DNA from: JBHICC01 sp046759385
Lineage (GTDB): Bacteria; Pseudomonadota; Gammaproteobacteria; Acidiferrobacterales; SPGG2
Direction: 5' to 3'
DNA length: 64,000 nt
Assembly: GCA_046759385.1 (NCBI GenBank)
Contig: JBHICC010000008.1
Coordinates: forward strand, 6,304-70,303
Shown: piece after piece, positions 24,905 through 32,367 of the stretch
Layout of the letters: each line of letters starts with the position of its first letter
Position numbering within the stretch: the first letter of the stretch is position 1
The notes under the pieces: model-generated
Database searches by the model: none
Seen by the model: the letters and a program-made list of their open reading frames with translations, nothing else
What the model was told of the DNA's origin: nothing
Translations under genes and position numbers: made by a program

Positions 24905-25864
24905 TCATTGGTTTGCATCGACAAACAACTCGTCCAACGAGACCGGTTGGCCGATAAGACCTTGCTCGTGCGCGTACTGCACCAAAGTCCGGAGATTCTT
25001 CCGGTTCGTTGCACCGAGTCCATACATCCAGGGATCCTCGCCCAGAATCTGTTCCTGTTCTTCCAAGCTTGTGCGAAACCATGCTAGTGGCACAATGCGG
25101 GGATCCTGCAATCTTTGATAGGCCATTGCCTTGGCCCGCTCAAACGCCTTTAGCAAGCTGACAGGAACCCAGGGGCAGCGATCGACGATTTCTTGCTTGA
25201 TTGCGGTCGTGTGCATGATGGGAAATATTGCCGTTTTCTTGTAGTAATCGATCTCCAACTTCTTATAGTTCTCGAACAATCGTCGTACCCTCGGATCTCT
25301 CTGCCGCATGGGCGTAATCACGTCTGTATGGAGTACGGCGTCCAGCTCACCGTCTACGAGCATCGTTTCGACGCGCTCGCCGGGTGGCGATCGCGTCCAC
25401 GTCAAGCCCTCGGGCACATTGAACGCGACCGCTTCCCTACCTTCGACTACCCAGTGTAGCTGTTTGTGGGGGACTTCGAACTCGTGCTCAAGAATCCCGC
25501 GTATCCACACGTTTGCTGTCGCCTGAAAGCTGTTGACCCCGACCTTCTTTCCAATGAGATCCCTAGGCTGGCTGACGTCGCTCGAGGCGCTCACGAAGAT
25601 GAAGCCGTGACGAAACCGTCGATGCAGGAACACCGGAATAGCACTGAGCGCTTGGCCTCGGGCCCGTGCCATCAAATAAGACGACATGGACAGCTCGCAG
25701 ACATCAAACGCGCTTTCGCGGATCATCTTGCTATGGCGCGTCATCGCATCCATATCGGTGACGAGACTCAGCTCTATGCCTTCTGGTCTGACCGTATTTT
25801 CCTTGAGCGCGCGTACGATCTCATAGTCGCCGCAGGCCAAGGTTAAGCGCAGTACTCCTGCCAC
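24905..25864 (-). CDS. 4,5-dihydroxyphthalate decarboxylase-like / NMT1-type binding protein
   Basis: A 319-residue soluble protein that resembles the family containing 4,5-dihydroxyphthalate decarboxylase and NMT1/THI5-type periplasmic binding proteins. Features are LTLACGDYEIVRALKENTVRPEGIEL, AFDVCELSMSSYLMARARGQALSAIPVFLHRRFRHGFIFV, and SDVSQPRDLIGKKVGVNSFQATANVWIRGIL. No clear signal peptide is present, which favours a cytosolic enzyme or sensor. The start is a GTG. It heads the leftward group with enoyl-CoA hydratase, nnrE and the ABC ATPase; gaps of 10-82 bases suggest co-transcription but not one pathway. Confidence 0.78.
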   Translation of the reverse strand: MAGVLRLTLACGDYEIVRALKENTVRPEGIELSLVTDMDAMTRHSKMIRESAFDVCELSMSSYLMARARGQALSAIPVFLHRRFRHGFIFVSASSDVSQPRDLIGKKVGVNSFQATANVWIRGILEHEFEVPHKQLHWVVEGREAVAFNVPEGLTWTRSPPGERVETMLVDGELDAVLHTDVITPMRQRDPRVRRLFENYKKLEIDYYKKTAIFPIMHTTAIKQEIVDRCPWVPVSLLKAFERAKAMAYQRLQDPRIVPLAWFRTSLEEQEQILGEDPWMYGLGATNRKNLRTLVQYAHEQGLIGQPVSLDELFVDANQ

Positions 25865-26035
25865 AGTATCGCTCGTGTCTCCTGTGCCAATCGGGGTGGA
25901 GTGTCTGATGACTGTAATTTACCCTTATCGATTCAGTCCAGCCTCATTTTCGATATCATAGGGGTGCCAAACGGATCGCGACTTACCCGTCCATCTATTC
26001 CAACCTAACCCTTCTGCACCTGGCAGGGAGCGAGC

Positions 26036-26851
26036 ATGGCCAAGAAATCCGGACGTTTCATCAAGGCATATCAGAACAACGCCTTTTTAAACAGCAGCGA
26101 CGCGCGTGAGTTGCGTATCCTTTCCGAATATCTAGAACCGGAGCGTCGGTTTAAGCACTATCAGGTGGACGACACGATCGTGTTTATGGGTTCGGCGCGC
26201 CTTGTCTCGCGCGAGCAGGCGGAGCGAGAACTCGAGGCAGCCAAACGAGGTAAAGGGGATTCTAAGTTGGCAAAGGTTCGCCTGGAAATGTCACAGTACT
26301 ACGAAGCGGCCAGGGAGCTTGCGCGGCGCCTGACCAACTGGTCCAAACAGTTGGTCGATGAGGAACGGCGATTCGTGGTCTGTACCGGAGGCGGGCCGGG
26401 AATTATGGAGGCGGCCAACCGGGGTGCGTCCGAGGCCAAGGGAGTGAATGTCGGACTGACGATCTCACTGCCGGCGGAGGAGATCGACAATCCCTATATA
26501 ACCAGGGAGCTTTCCTTCCATTTCCATTACTTCTTCATGCGCAAATATTGGTTTGCGTACCTGGCGAAGGCGATTATCTTTTTTCCCGGAGGTTTCGGTA
26601 CGTTGGACGAGCTGTTCGAAATCCTCACGTTGTTGCAAACGCGCAAGATACGCAAGCATTTACCAGTCGTGCTTTTCGGGAAAAAATACTGGGATCAGGT
26701 GATCAACTTCGATGCGCTAATTAACCATGGCAGCATTGATGCGGAGGACCTGAACCTTCTCTATTACACGGATTCCGTCGACGACGCGTGCGCGTTTGTT
26801 ATTAATCGATTGACCCGCTACGCGTTGGACGAGCGGGGCGCTACCTTGTAG
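26036..26851 (+). CDS. LOG-family protein (cytokinin riboside phosphoribohydrolase-like)
   Basis: A 271-residue Rossmann-fold protein of the LOG/TIGR00730 family, which removes ribose 5-phosphate from nucleoside monophosphates. The signature PGGFGTLDELFE is at about residues 184-195, and GGGPGIMEAANRGA lies at about 121-134. The N-terminus is longer than the simplest LOG proteins. Bacterial homologues are often annotated as hypothetical or as nucleotide-processing enzymes. It is followed by the YdcF-like gene after 38 bases on the same strand. Confidence 0.88.
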   Translation: MAKKSGRFIKAYQNNAFLNSSDARELRILSEYLEPERRFKHYQVDDTIVFMGSARLVSREQAERELEAAKRGKGDSKLAKVRLEMSQYYEAARELARRLTNWSKQLVDEERRFVVCTGGGPGIMEAANRGASEAKGVNVGLTISLPAEEIDNPYITRELSFHFHYFFMRKYWFAYLAKAIIFFPGGFGTLDELFEILTLLQTRKIRKHLPVVLFGKKYWDQVINFDALINHGSIDAEDLNLLYYTDSVDDACAFVINRLTRYALDERGATL

Positions 26852-26889
26852 GTCGGACTTACAGTTTTCTGCACTGGCATATCAAGGAC

Positions 26890-27414
26890 GTGCAGGATCC
26901 CAACCCGACGTTCGTTATCTTTGGCGCCGCGCTTCGCCGAGGCGGCACGCCAAGCGTCGCACTGCTGCGTCGCATTGAGTGCGCCATGGCGGTAGCTAGA
27001 CACGTCTCGGATCGACGTTTCATCGTCACCGGCGGTATCCGCCGCTACCCGCCCCCAGAGGCCGAGGTGATGAAGCAGCAACTCGTCGCCGGAGGTGTGG
27101 CGGAGTCAGACATCTACATCGAGGATACGGCCAAGAACACCATACAGTCGGCGATCCAAGTCGCTCGCATCATCGAGGAGCAATCACTTGCGGACCAGCC
27201 AGTTTATGTGATTACCGACACGTACCATGAGCTCCGGTGCCGGCTACTGTTGTATATTCTCGGTGTGCGAACGCGTCGGGCGCCGCTGGTTAGCGGCTTG
27301 GAAGCCGAAGGCCCGTTACGTTGGGGTTGGTTCTACTTTCGCGAAATCCTGGCGCTAGTCAAGGATTTGCCAATCGCGCTTTATCAGTCAGGCAAGAGAT
27401 CTTCGAAGTCTTGA
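26890..27414 (+). CDS. YdcF/ElyC-like (DUF218) protein
   Basis: A 174-residue protein of the DUF218 group (SanA/ElyC/YdcF). It begins with the core strand TFVIFGAALRRGGTPSVALLRRI and has RFIVTGGIRRYPPPEAEVMKQQLVAGGV, then VYVITDTYHELRCRLLLYILG. Some family members have N-terminal membrane helices; this one has none visible and looks cytosolic. The start is GTG. It converges with a minus-strand small ORF that overlaps its last codons. Role unknown. Confidence 0.78.
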   Translation: MQDPNPTFVIFGAALRRGGTPSVALLRRIECAMAVARHVSDRRFIVTGGIRRYPPPEAEVMKQQLVAGGVAESDIYIEDTAKNTIQSAIQVARIIEEQSLADQPVYVITDTYHELRCRLLLYILGVRTRRAPLVSGLEAEGPLRWGWFYFREILALVKDLPIALYQSGKRSSKS

Positions 27415-27548
27415 AGCGTCCAGCTATCCGGCGCGTCGGGAACCTCTTCGGATGCCCAAGGATTGGTAACCTCAGCCTTTTCCTGGAGGGAGAGCGCCGC
27501 CGCAACCTGGCACGCGCGTTCCATTGTCGGATTAATCTGGATCATCAT
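27384..27548 (-). CDS. Small acidic protein, 54 residues
   Basis: A minus-strand frame of 54 codons: MMIQINPTMERACQVAAALS then an acidic C-terminus (EVPDAPDSWTLQDFEDLLPD). Ribosome site GGGGA lies six bases before the first ATG. Its composition is protein-like and very acidic, and it overlaps the end of the YdcF-like gene by 31 bases tail to tail. No domain recognised. Confidence 0.5.
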   Translation of the reverse strand: MMIQINPTMERACQVAAALSLQEKAEVTNPWASEEVPDAPDSWTLQDFEDLLPD

Positions 27549-27598
27549 TAGGTCCCCATTCAGTCCTCTGTTTTAACGCTCTCTTTCAGGGTGAAATA

Positions 27599-27659
27599 CT
27601 AGAACCGTTTGGTTTCTATCTGATTTCGGGGAACCGGTTCTATTGTTTCGATTGTTTCG
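27599..27659. repeat. Operator-like dyads and tandem repeat downstream of the FHA gene
   Basis: Three small repeats lie in this gap. TAGAACC-GTTT-GGTTTCTA (27599-27617) is an imperfect dyad. GAACCGGTTC at 27631-27640 is a perfect ten-base palindrome. ATTGTTTCG is repeated in tandem at 27642-27650 and 27651-27659. A similar GTTTCAATTGTTTCA occurs at about 29850. Their role is unknown. Confidence 0.4.
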
Positions 27660-27725
27660 GGACGGGACGGCCGCGTGTTGGCGTGGTCAGCGCCAATAGA
27701 CCACTGGGATAGACATGAGAGCCTG

Positions 27726-28697
27726 TTAGGCGCGTTTATTTGATACGTAATAGAGTGTCGGGACGCTGTCACTGTCTTCGAGAAAGGCGTCTACGGTCTC
27801 ACCGCCGATGCAGTCCTCACCCTCTTTTTTCTTGATCTTGGCAAGGGCTTTCTCGGCCGCCCTAATGAACTTTGCCGGTTTCTTGATGTTCTCAGAGAGC
27901 GTTGCGATACCGATACTGACGGTTACGGCAGTCGTGGCACCGTCGCTTTCAATATTAGCACTCTTGACGCTTTTGCGGATTCGCTGTGCAAGAATAGCTG
28001 CGCCGTCATCACCGATATCTCGTGCGAGCACAGCGAACCGTTCCGTATGTAGACGGACAAAAACATCGCCGGCACGCAGAATTTGGTTCACTGCACCGGC
28101 AACCTCCTTGAGGACTGTCTCGCCCATCAGTTCGCCGTAGTCACGACAGATGCTCTTATAATGATCGACCTCAAAGACCAGCACGCCCAAACGTTCGTCA
28201 TGTCGACGTGCGTGTGCGACCTCGGTGTCGACCCGATCTTCGAAGTACTTCTTGGTATAAAGATTGGTGAGTACATCTTTGATGCCGATAGCGAGGTCAT
28301 GCTGCAGCTGGTATTCGGGATCGTCTTGATAGGAGAATTTGATGGTACAGGTGTGACCGACCTGAACTTGGTCACCATCCTTCAACTCTTGTCTGTGAAC
28401 TTGAACGCCGTTCACGAATGTGCCGTTGCTACTGCCTAAGTCTGCGATGATGACCTGACCCTGCGAGGTGACGCTAACTTGGGCATGCTTACGGCTGACG
28501 CTTTGTCCCTCAAGCCGTAGGTCGGCGTCGTCTCCACGACCGATGAGGGTTGCTGCGCCCGCGGGCAAGGTGTGGACCATCCCTACAGGACCGCCCTGGA
28601 GCAAAGTCAAACACGGTTTTTGGGGGATATCCGCGGCGGGCTGGATTGACACCTCGCGGGCCCCGCGAATCGTGCGCTCGTCGTGGCGGTCGTTCAT
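27726..28697 (-). CDS. FHA domain protein with degenerate GGDEF domain
   Basis: A 323-residue cytosolic protein. FHA covers about 30-123, with GRGDDA (53-58), SVSRKH (66-71) and DLGSSNGTFVNG (86-97), so phosphothreonine binding is plausible. A GGDEF-like domain covers about 145-305, with LTNLYTKKYFEDRV and ending SIGIATLSE. The active-site motif reads HTERF at 217-221 instead of GGDEF, so c-di-GMP synthesis is unlikely; it may act as a binding scaffold. It is colinear with the paralogue at 41141. A tiny ORF ends six bases before its ATG. Confidence 0.9.
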   Translation of the reverse strand: MNDRHDERTIRGAREVSIQPAADIPQKPCLTLLQGGPVGMVHTLPAGAATLIGRGDDADLRLEGQSVSRKHAQVSVTSQGQVIIADLGSSNGTFVNGVQVHRQELKDGDQVQVGHTCTIKFSYQDDPEYQLQHDLAIGIKDVLTNLYTKKYFEDRVDTEVAHARRHDERLGVLVFEVDHYKSICRDYGELMGETVLKEVAGAVNQILRAGDVFVRLHTERFAVLARDIGDDGAAILAQRIRKSVKSANIESDGATTAVTVSIGIATLSENIKKPAKFIRAAEKALAKIKKKEGEDCIGGETVDAFLEDSDSVPTLYYVSNKRA

Positions 28698-29055
28698 GGC
28701 TGTCTAAGCTTCTTTCCGAACTACAAAGGGGTTAGCAGGATTGGGTGCAAGACCTATGCCACGGCCGACGGGAACCTCCTGATTGGCGGGCACAGGTCGT
28801 AACATCTTGGCCTGCTTCGTTTTTTGCCGCCGTTGCGGTGGATGCTCCTCTCTTCGTATCAGCTCTCAGCTAGGTTGCTAAGGTGCGCCGTTGGTCCCAA
28901 TGCGACCGTCTGCGTCCACGTCCCTGCCCTGCACTGGGCCGGGCATCGCGAAATCGTCCCGCACGGATGGCCGTGTCCACCGAGTTGCGCAGGCATCGAG
29001 ACAATGCGGTTACAATCGTAATGTCATAAAGTCCCTACATTGGAGGAGGTCAGCG
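28698..29055. other. Intergenic stretch between FHA and carbonic anhydrase genes
   Basis: On the minus strand a 33-codon frame (28704-28805) starts at an ATG and ends six bases before the FHA ATG; its peptide (MLRPVPANQEVPVGRGIGLA...) is unrecognised and its ribosome site is weak, so I do not call it a gene. On the plus strand a TACAAT at 29011-29016 could be the -10 element for the carbonic anhydrase gene. Otherwise I see nothing. Confidence 0.35.
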
Positions 29056-29577
29056 GTGCACTATGCTCTCGGGCAACAGCGTGTGGAGTTTCGCGGAAAA
29101 GACTACTACATCGCTCCCAACGCAACGGTAATTGGCTCGGTTATCGTTGAGAACGAAGTGAGTATCTGGTTCAACACCGTGATCCGAGGAGACAATGATG
29201 TAATTACGCTCGGCGAGCGCTCCAATGTTCAGGACGGCTCTGTTTTACACACCGACCCGGGCTATAAGCTGACATTGGGTCGAGACGTGAGCGTGGGTCA
29301 TATGGTGATGCTGCACGGTTGCACCATTGGGGATAATACATTGGTCGGTATCAATAGCGTAACACTCAACGACGCGGTAATCGGTGAGAACTGCCTGATC
29401 GGAGCGAATACACTAATACCCGAAGGGAAGACCATTCCGCCGGGTTCGCTAGTACTGGGTTCACCGGCCCGGGTAAAGCGCGAGCTTAACGATGAGGAAA
29501 TCGCGGGACTTCGCGAGATCGCCCAACATTATGTCGATAAGATCAAACGCTACAAAGGGGAACTCGGCCTGGGCTAG
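29056..29577 (+). CDS. Gamma-class carbonic anhydrase family protein
   Basis: A 173-residue left-handed beta-helix (hexapeptide-repeat) protein of the gamma-carbonic anhydrase/YrdA group. Metal-ligand histidines are in place: His65 (VLHTDPG), His82 and His87 (VGHMVMLHGC). GTG 29056 is chosen since GGAGGAGG lies just upstream and the earlier frame is not protein-like. Members bind zinc or iron; many lack demonstrated activity. A repeat-rich helix runs from about 15 to 150 and a C-terminal helix (EIAGLREIAQHYVDKIKRY) closes it. Confidence 0.9.
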   Translation: MHYALGQQRVEFRGKDYYIAPNATVIGSVIVENEVSIWFNTVIRGDNDVITLGERSNVQDGSVLHTDPGYKLTLGRDVSVGHMVMLHGCTIGDNTLVGINSVTLNDAVIGENCLIGANTLIPEGKTIPPGSLVLGSPARVKRELNDEEIAGLREIAQHYVDKIKRYKGELGLG

Positions 29578-29595
29578 ACGCCGGGGCGTACCGTG

Positions 29596-29745
29596 ATGAA
29601 GAAGCACAGTCAAAAACGAGGTAGAGCGCTATCGGAATCCAAGAACGCGGATCCTGCGAAACGCAACAAGCGACTAACCACGCAAACGCGAAAGGTTCTA
29701 GGCAAGCATTATGCAGCGAAGTATCGCGTGCGTTCGCGCCCCTGA
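29596..29745 (+). CDS. Small basic protein, 49 residues
   Basis: ATG 29596 opens a 49-codon frame: MKKHSQKRGRALSESKNADP, then a lysine/arginine-rich remainder ending VRSRP. It follows carbonic anhydrase by 18 bases. The composition is strongly basic, without hydrophobic segments, so it resembles small nucleic-acid-binding peptides. I do not recognise it and the frame could be chance. Confidence 0.4.
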   Translation: MKKHSQKRGRALSESKNADPAKRNKRLTTQTRKVLGKHYAAKYRVRSRP

Positions 29746-29962
29746 AAACCTGATGCTGTTAAGAGACCTGTGGTGCGCTAGGCCGTATCCGAGATTGTGA
29801 GAAGGTTAGGGGGTGGAGTTTTTTGGCTGATTTCGCGCCCGCGACTTTTTTGTTTCAATTGTTTCAGACCCTTGTTGGGGGCGTTGAGACTGGCACTTTT
29901 CAGCCGAGACACGTAGGCTCGATGAGCTGTCGCCGCTCGTCAGCGCTGCATAGGAGAAGACC

Positions 29963-30793
29963 ATGTCTGAGACGCAGTACTCGGTCGACGAGCACTATGG
30001 TGTTGGCGGCGTTCTTGATGCGATACGCGGTGGCCTGATCGCCATGGGCAAGGACATCGAGAATCTCATGCCCTCGGATTTAGCGCCGGTGGATGAGTTC
30101 CACATACGGGGCCGCGAAGCCACCATCGAGCTCGCTGACCGGGCAGGCATAACTCCCGGCCTTCGAGTGCTGGATGTGGGCAGTGGGCTCGGAGGTTCTG
30201 TGAGATATCTTGCTGCGGAGCGTGAATGCCTCGCCACCGGCATCGATTTGACGAAAGAATACGTCGAAGTCGCATCTGCGCTTGCTAGGCTTGTTGGTCT
30301 TGAAGGAAGAGTCGACTTCCATCTGGGCAGTGCCCTCGAGCTACCTTTTGACGGCAGCATCTTCGACGTGGTCTGGACCGAGCACGTGCAGATGAACATA
30401 GAGAACAAAGACGCGTTTTATACGGAGATTGCGCGAGTGCTGCGGCCAGGCGGCCGGCTGGTGTTTCATGACATCTTTCAAGGCGATGGCAGTGATCCAC
30501 ACTATCCAGCGCCATGGGCAGAAAATAGTGCGATCAGCTTTTTGGCTTCCCCTGATACCTTGCAACGGACGCTCGAGCAGTCCGGCTTTCGGATCCGCGA
30601 CTGGGCAGACAAGAGTCAACATTCCTTGGAGTGGTTCGCCGCCATTGTCGAAAAGATCAAGGAGTCCGGTCCTCCGCTGCTGGGCACTCATCTTTTGATG
30701 GGCGATACGGCCAAGGTCAAGTTTCAGAACCAGGTCCGCAATCTTCAGGAACAGCGCATTGTGGTGATCCAAGCGGTGGCCGAAAAGAAATAA
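29963..30793 (+). CDS. SAM-dependent methyltransferase
   Basis: A 276-residue class I methyltransferase of the Methyltransf_11 type. Motif I is VLDVGSGLGGSVRYLA (69-84), with ATGIDLTKEYVEVA after it and the post-motif LPFDGSIFDVVWTEHVQMNI. AEIARVLRPGGRLVFHDIFQ-like motif III appears at about 155-174. AGGAG lies six bases before the ATG. The class includes enzymes acting on glycine, phosphoethanolamine or other small acceptors; I cannot tell which. A CRP-like dyad follows at 30857 before the next gene. Confidence 0.85.
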   Translation: MSETQYSVDEHYGVGGVLDAIRGGLIAMGKDIENLMPSDLAPVDEFHIRGREATIELADRAGITPGLRVLDVGSGLGGSVRYLAAERECLATGIDLTKEYVEVASALARLVGLEGRVDFHLGSALELPFDGSIFDVVWTEHVQMNIENKDAFYTEIARVLRPGGRLVFHDIFQGDGSDPHYPAPWAENSAISFLASPDTLQRTLEQSGFRIRDWADKSQHSLEWFAAIVEKIKESGPPLLGTHLLMGDTAKVKFQNQVRNLQEQRIVVIQAVAEKK

Positions 30794-30856
30794 CGCCTAC
30801 CCCACCGAGGACCGAAGTCACGCGCCGCCCAGCGGACGGGGCTTTGTCGCCCTGTC

Positions 30857-30872
30857 TGTGACAAATGTCACA
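30857..30872 (+). promoter_or_regulatory. Perfect CRP-type dyad upstream of the amidohydrolase gene
   Basis: TGTGA-CAAATG-TCACA is a perfect CRP/Vfr consensus core, in fact a 7-2-7 palindrome (TGTGACA-AA-TGTCACA). It ends 84 bases before the ATG of the amidohydrolase gene. A CRP-family activator at this promoter is the natural reading; the actual protein is not in the window. Confidence 0.6.
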
Positions 30873-30956
30873 ACTCATGCCACATCGTCGATCACTGCGC
30901 GGTGCACAGTACAGTAAAGTTCTCAAGGAAACTCACTCCGTATTCGGAAAAACAAT

Positions 30957-32282
30957 ATGAAACCAGTCAAACAAAAAAAGCAGGGCATATCAGCACCCCA
31001 GCTACAACCTCGGGCAGATACGAATGGCAAATTCACCTTGAAAGAATTGCGAACTAACGGGGCCCGCCTGCGTGCCGATATTCAGGAGCTAGCGTGCATT
31101 GGGCGTACGCCTGAAGGCGCCCTCACGCGTCATGCATTTTCTCCCGCTTATGAACAAGCGCGAAAATGGCTGAAGGATCGCATGCATGAAGCCGGCATGA
31201 CTGTGCGAGACGATGCGGTTGGCAACATTATCGGTCGAATTGGGCACGACGATGCGGCATGCGTGATGGCAGGATCACACATCGACACAGTAACAGATGG
31301 CGGTCCGCTAGACGGTGCTCTCGGCGTATTGGCTGCCCTCGAAGTCGCACGTGTCATAAGAGAGGTTAGTATAGAGATACCCCTTGCTTTCGAATGCGTT
31401 GCGTTCATCGAAGAGGAGGGCCGCTATCTAGGCCGTCTTGGGTCGAAAGCCATGACCGGCGAGCTAGATCTCGCTAGTGTGGAAAACGCGATCGATCCGA
31501 CCGGGTATAAACTCACCGCTGCAATGCGCTCAGTTGGTTTCAACCCCAGCCGGATCAGTCAAGCCAGGCGCTCGGCCGATAGTATTTCTGCCTACGTAGA
31601 GCTACATATCGAGCAGGGCCCGGTGCTTGAGCAGGTCGGCGTACCCATCGGCATCGTTGGGGCAATGGTGGGAATCAATCACACCCGGGTTACCTTCTAC
31701 GGAGAGCCGGATCATGCCGGCACGACACCCATGGATTTGCGCAAAGACGCCTTCGCCGGTGCTGCTGAGTATGCTTATCTCGCCAGGCGGCTCGTCCTAG
31801 ATGAAGGTACGCAAGGAGAGGCACGTATCACGTTCGGGGTAGTCGATCTGAAACCGCAAGTGGCTAACGTTATCCCGTATCAGGTCCTGCTGCTGCAGGA
31901 AGTTCGCGACGTCTCGGACGCGGTCATCGCCCGTCTCACCGCCCGCGCAAGCGATATCGCCAACGAAGTCGCCGCAAAGCACAGGCTCAAGGTACGCCAC
32001 GAGCCTGTAGGGAAAAATAGGGCGGTAACGATGTCGGGTCGTGTGCGCAATGTGATCCGCGAGAGTGCCGCCGCGCTTGGACTCGAGACCCATGATATGA
32101 CCTCAGGCGCGGCACACGACGCTCAGATCATGGCGCAGATTGTTCCTGGCGGCATGATCTTTGTCCCGAGTGCCAGGGGGCGTTCTCATCGGCGTGATGA
32201 GTGGACCGACTGGGGCTATCTAGAACAGGGCGCGAACGTTTTGTTGCACACAGTACTGCGACTCTTGTGCTCTGATCGTTGA
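30957..32282 (+). CDS. M20-family amidohydrolase (allantoate/carbamoyl amino acid hydrolase-like)
   Basis: A 441-residue zinc peptidase-like enzyme of the M20 amidase group, cleaving a carbamoyl or ureido group from substrates such as allantoate or N-carbamoyl amino acids. Metal ligands are readable: His108 and Asp119 in GSHIDTVTDGGPLDGALGV, Glu152-153 in FIEEEGR, and His in AYVELHIEQGPVLEQ. The N-terminal 40 residues are basic. Substrate is not settled by these residues. A perfect CRP-type dyad lies 84 bases upstream. Confidence 0.87.
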   Translation: MKPVKQKKQGISAPQLQPRADTNGKFTLKELRTNGARLRADIQELACIGRTPEGALTRHAFSPAYEQARKWLKDRMHEAGMTVRDDAVGNIIGRIGHDDAACVMAGSHIDTVTDGGPLDGALGVLAALEVARVIREVSIEIPLAFECVAFIEEEGRYLGRLGSKAMTGELDLASVENAIDPTGYKLTAAMRSVGFNPSRISQARRSADSISAYVELHIEQGPVLEQVGVPIGIVGAMVGINHTRVTFYGEPDHAGTTPMDLRKDAFAGAAEYAYLARRLVLDEGTQGEARITFGVVDLKPQVANVIPYQVLLLQEVRDVSDAVIARLTARASDIANEVAAKHRLKVRHEPVGKNRAVTMSGRVRNVIRESAAALGLETHDMTSGAAHDAQIMAQIVPGGMIFVPSARGRSHRRDEWTDWGYLEQGANVLLHTVLRLLCSDR

Positions 32283-32367
32283 TAAACTGGTAATTCATTT
32301 TGGGGAAGCGATTGATCCGCTGCGAGTCAAGGACTAGCCTCACCGGCTGATCTGATTGGAGTCCGGT

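Noticed and set aside
30843..30856. A GC-rich stem before the CRP dyad as terminator for the methyltransferase gene
   Set aside because: The pairing is weak and no T tract follows.
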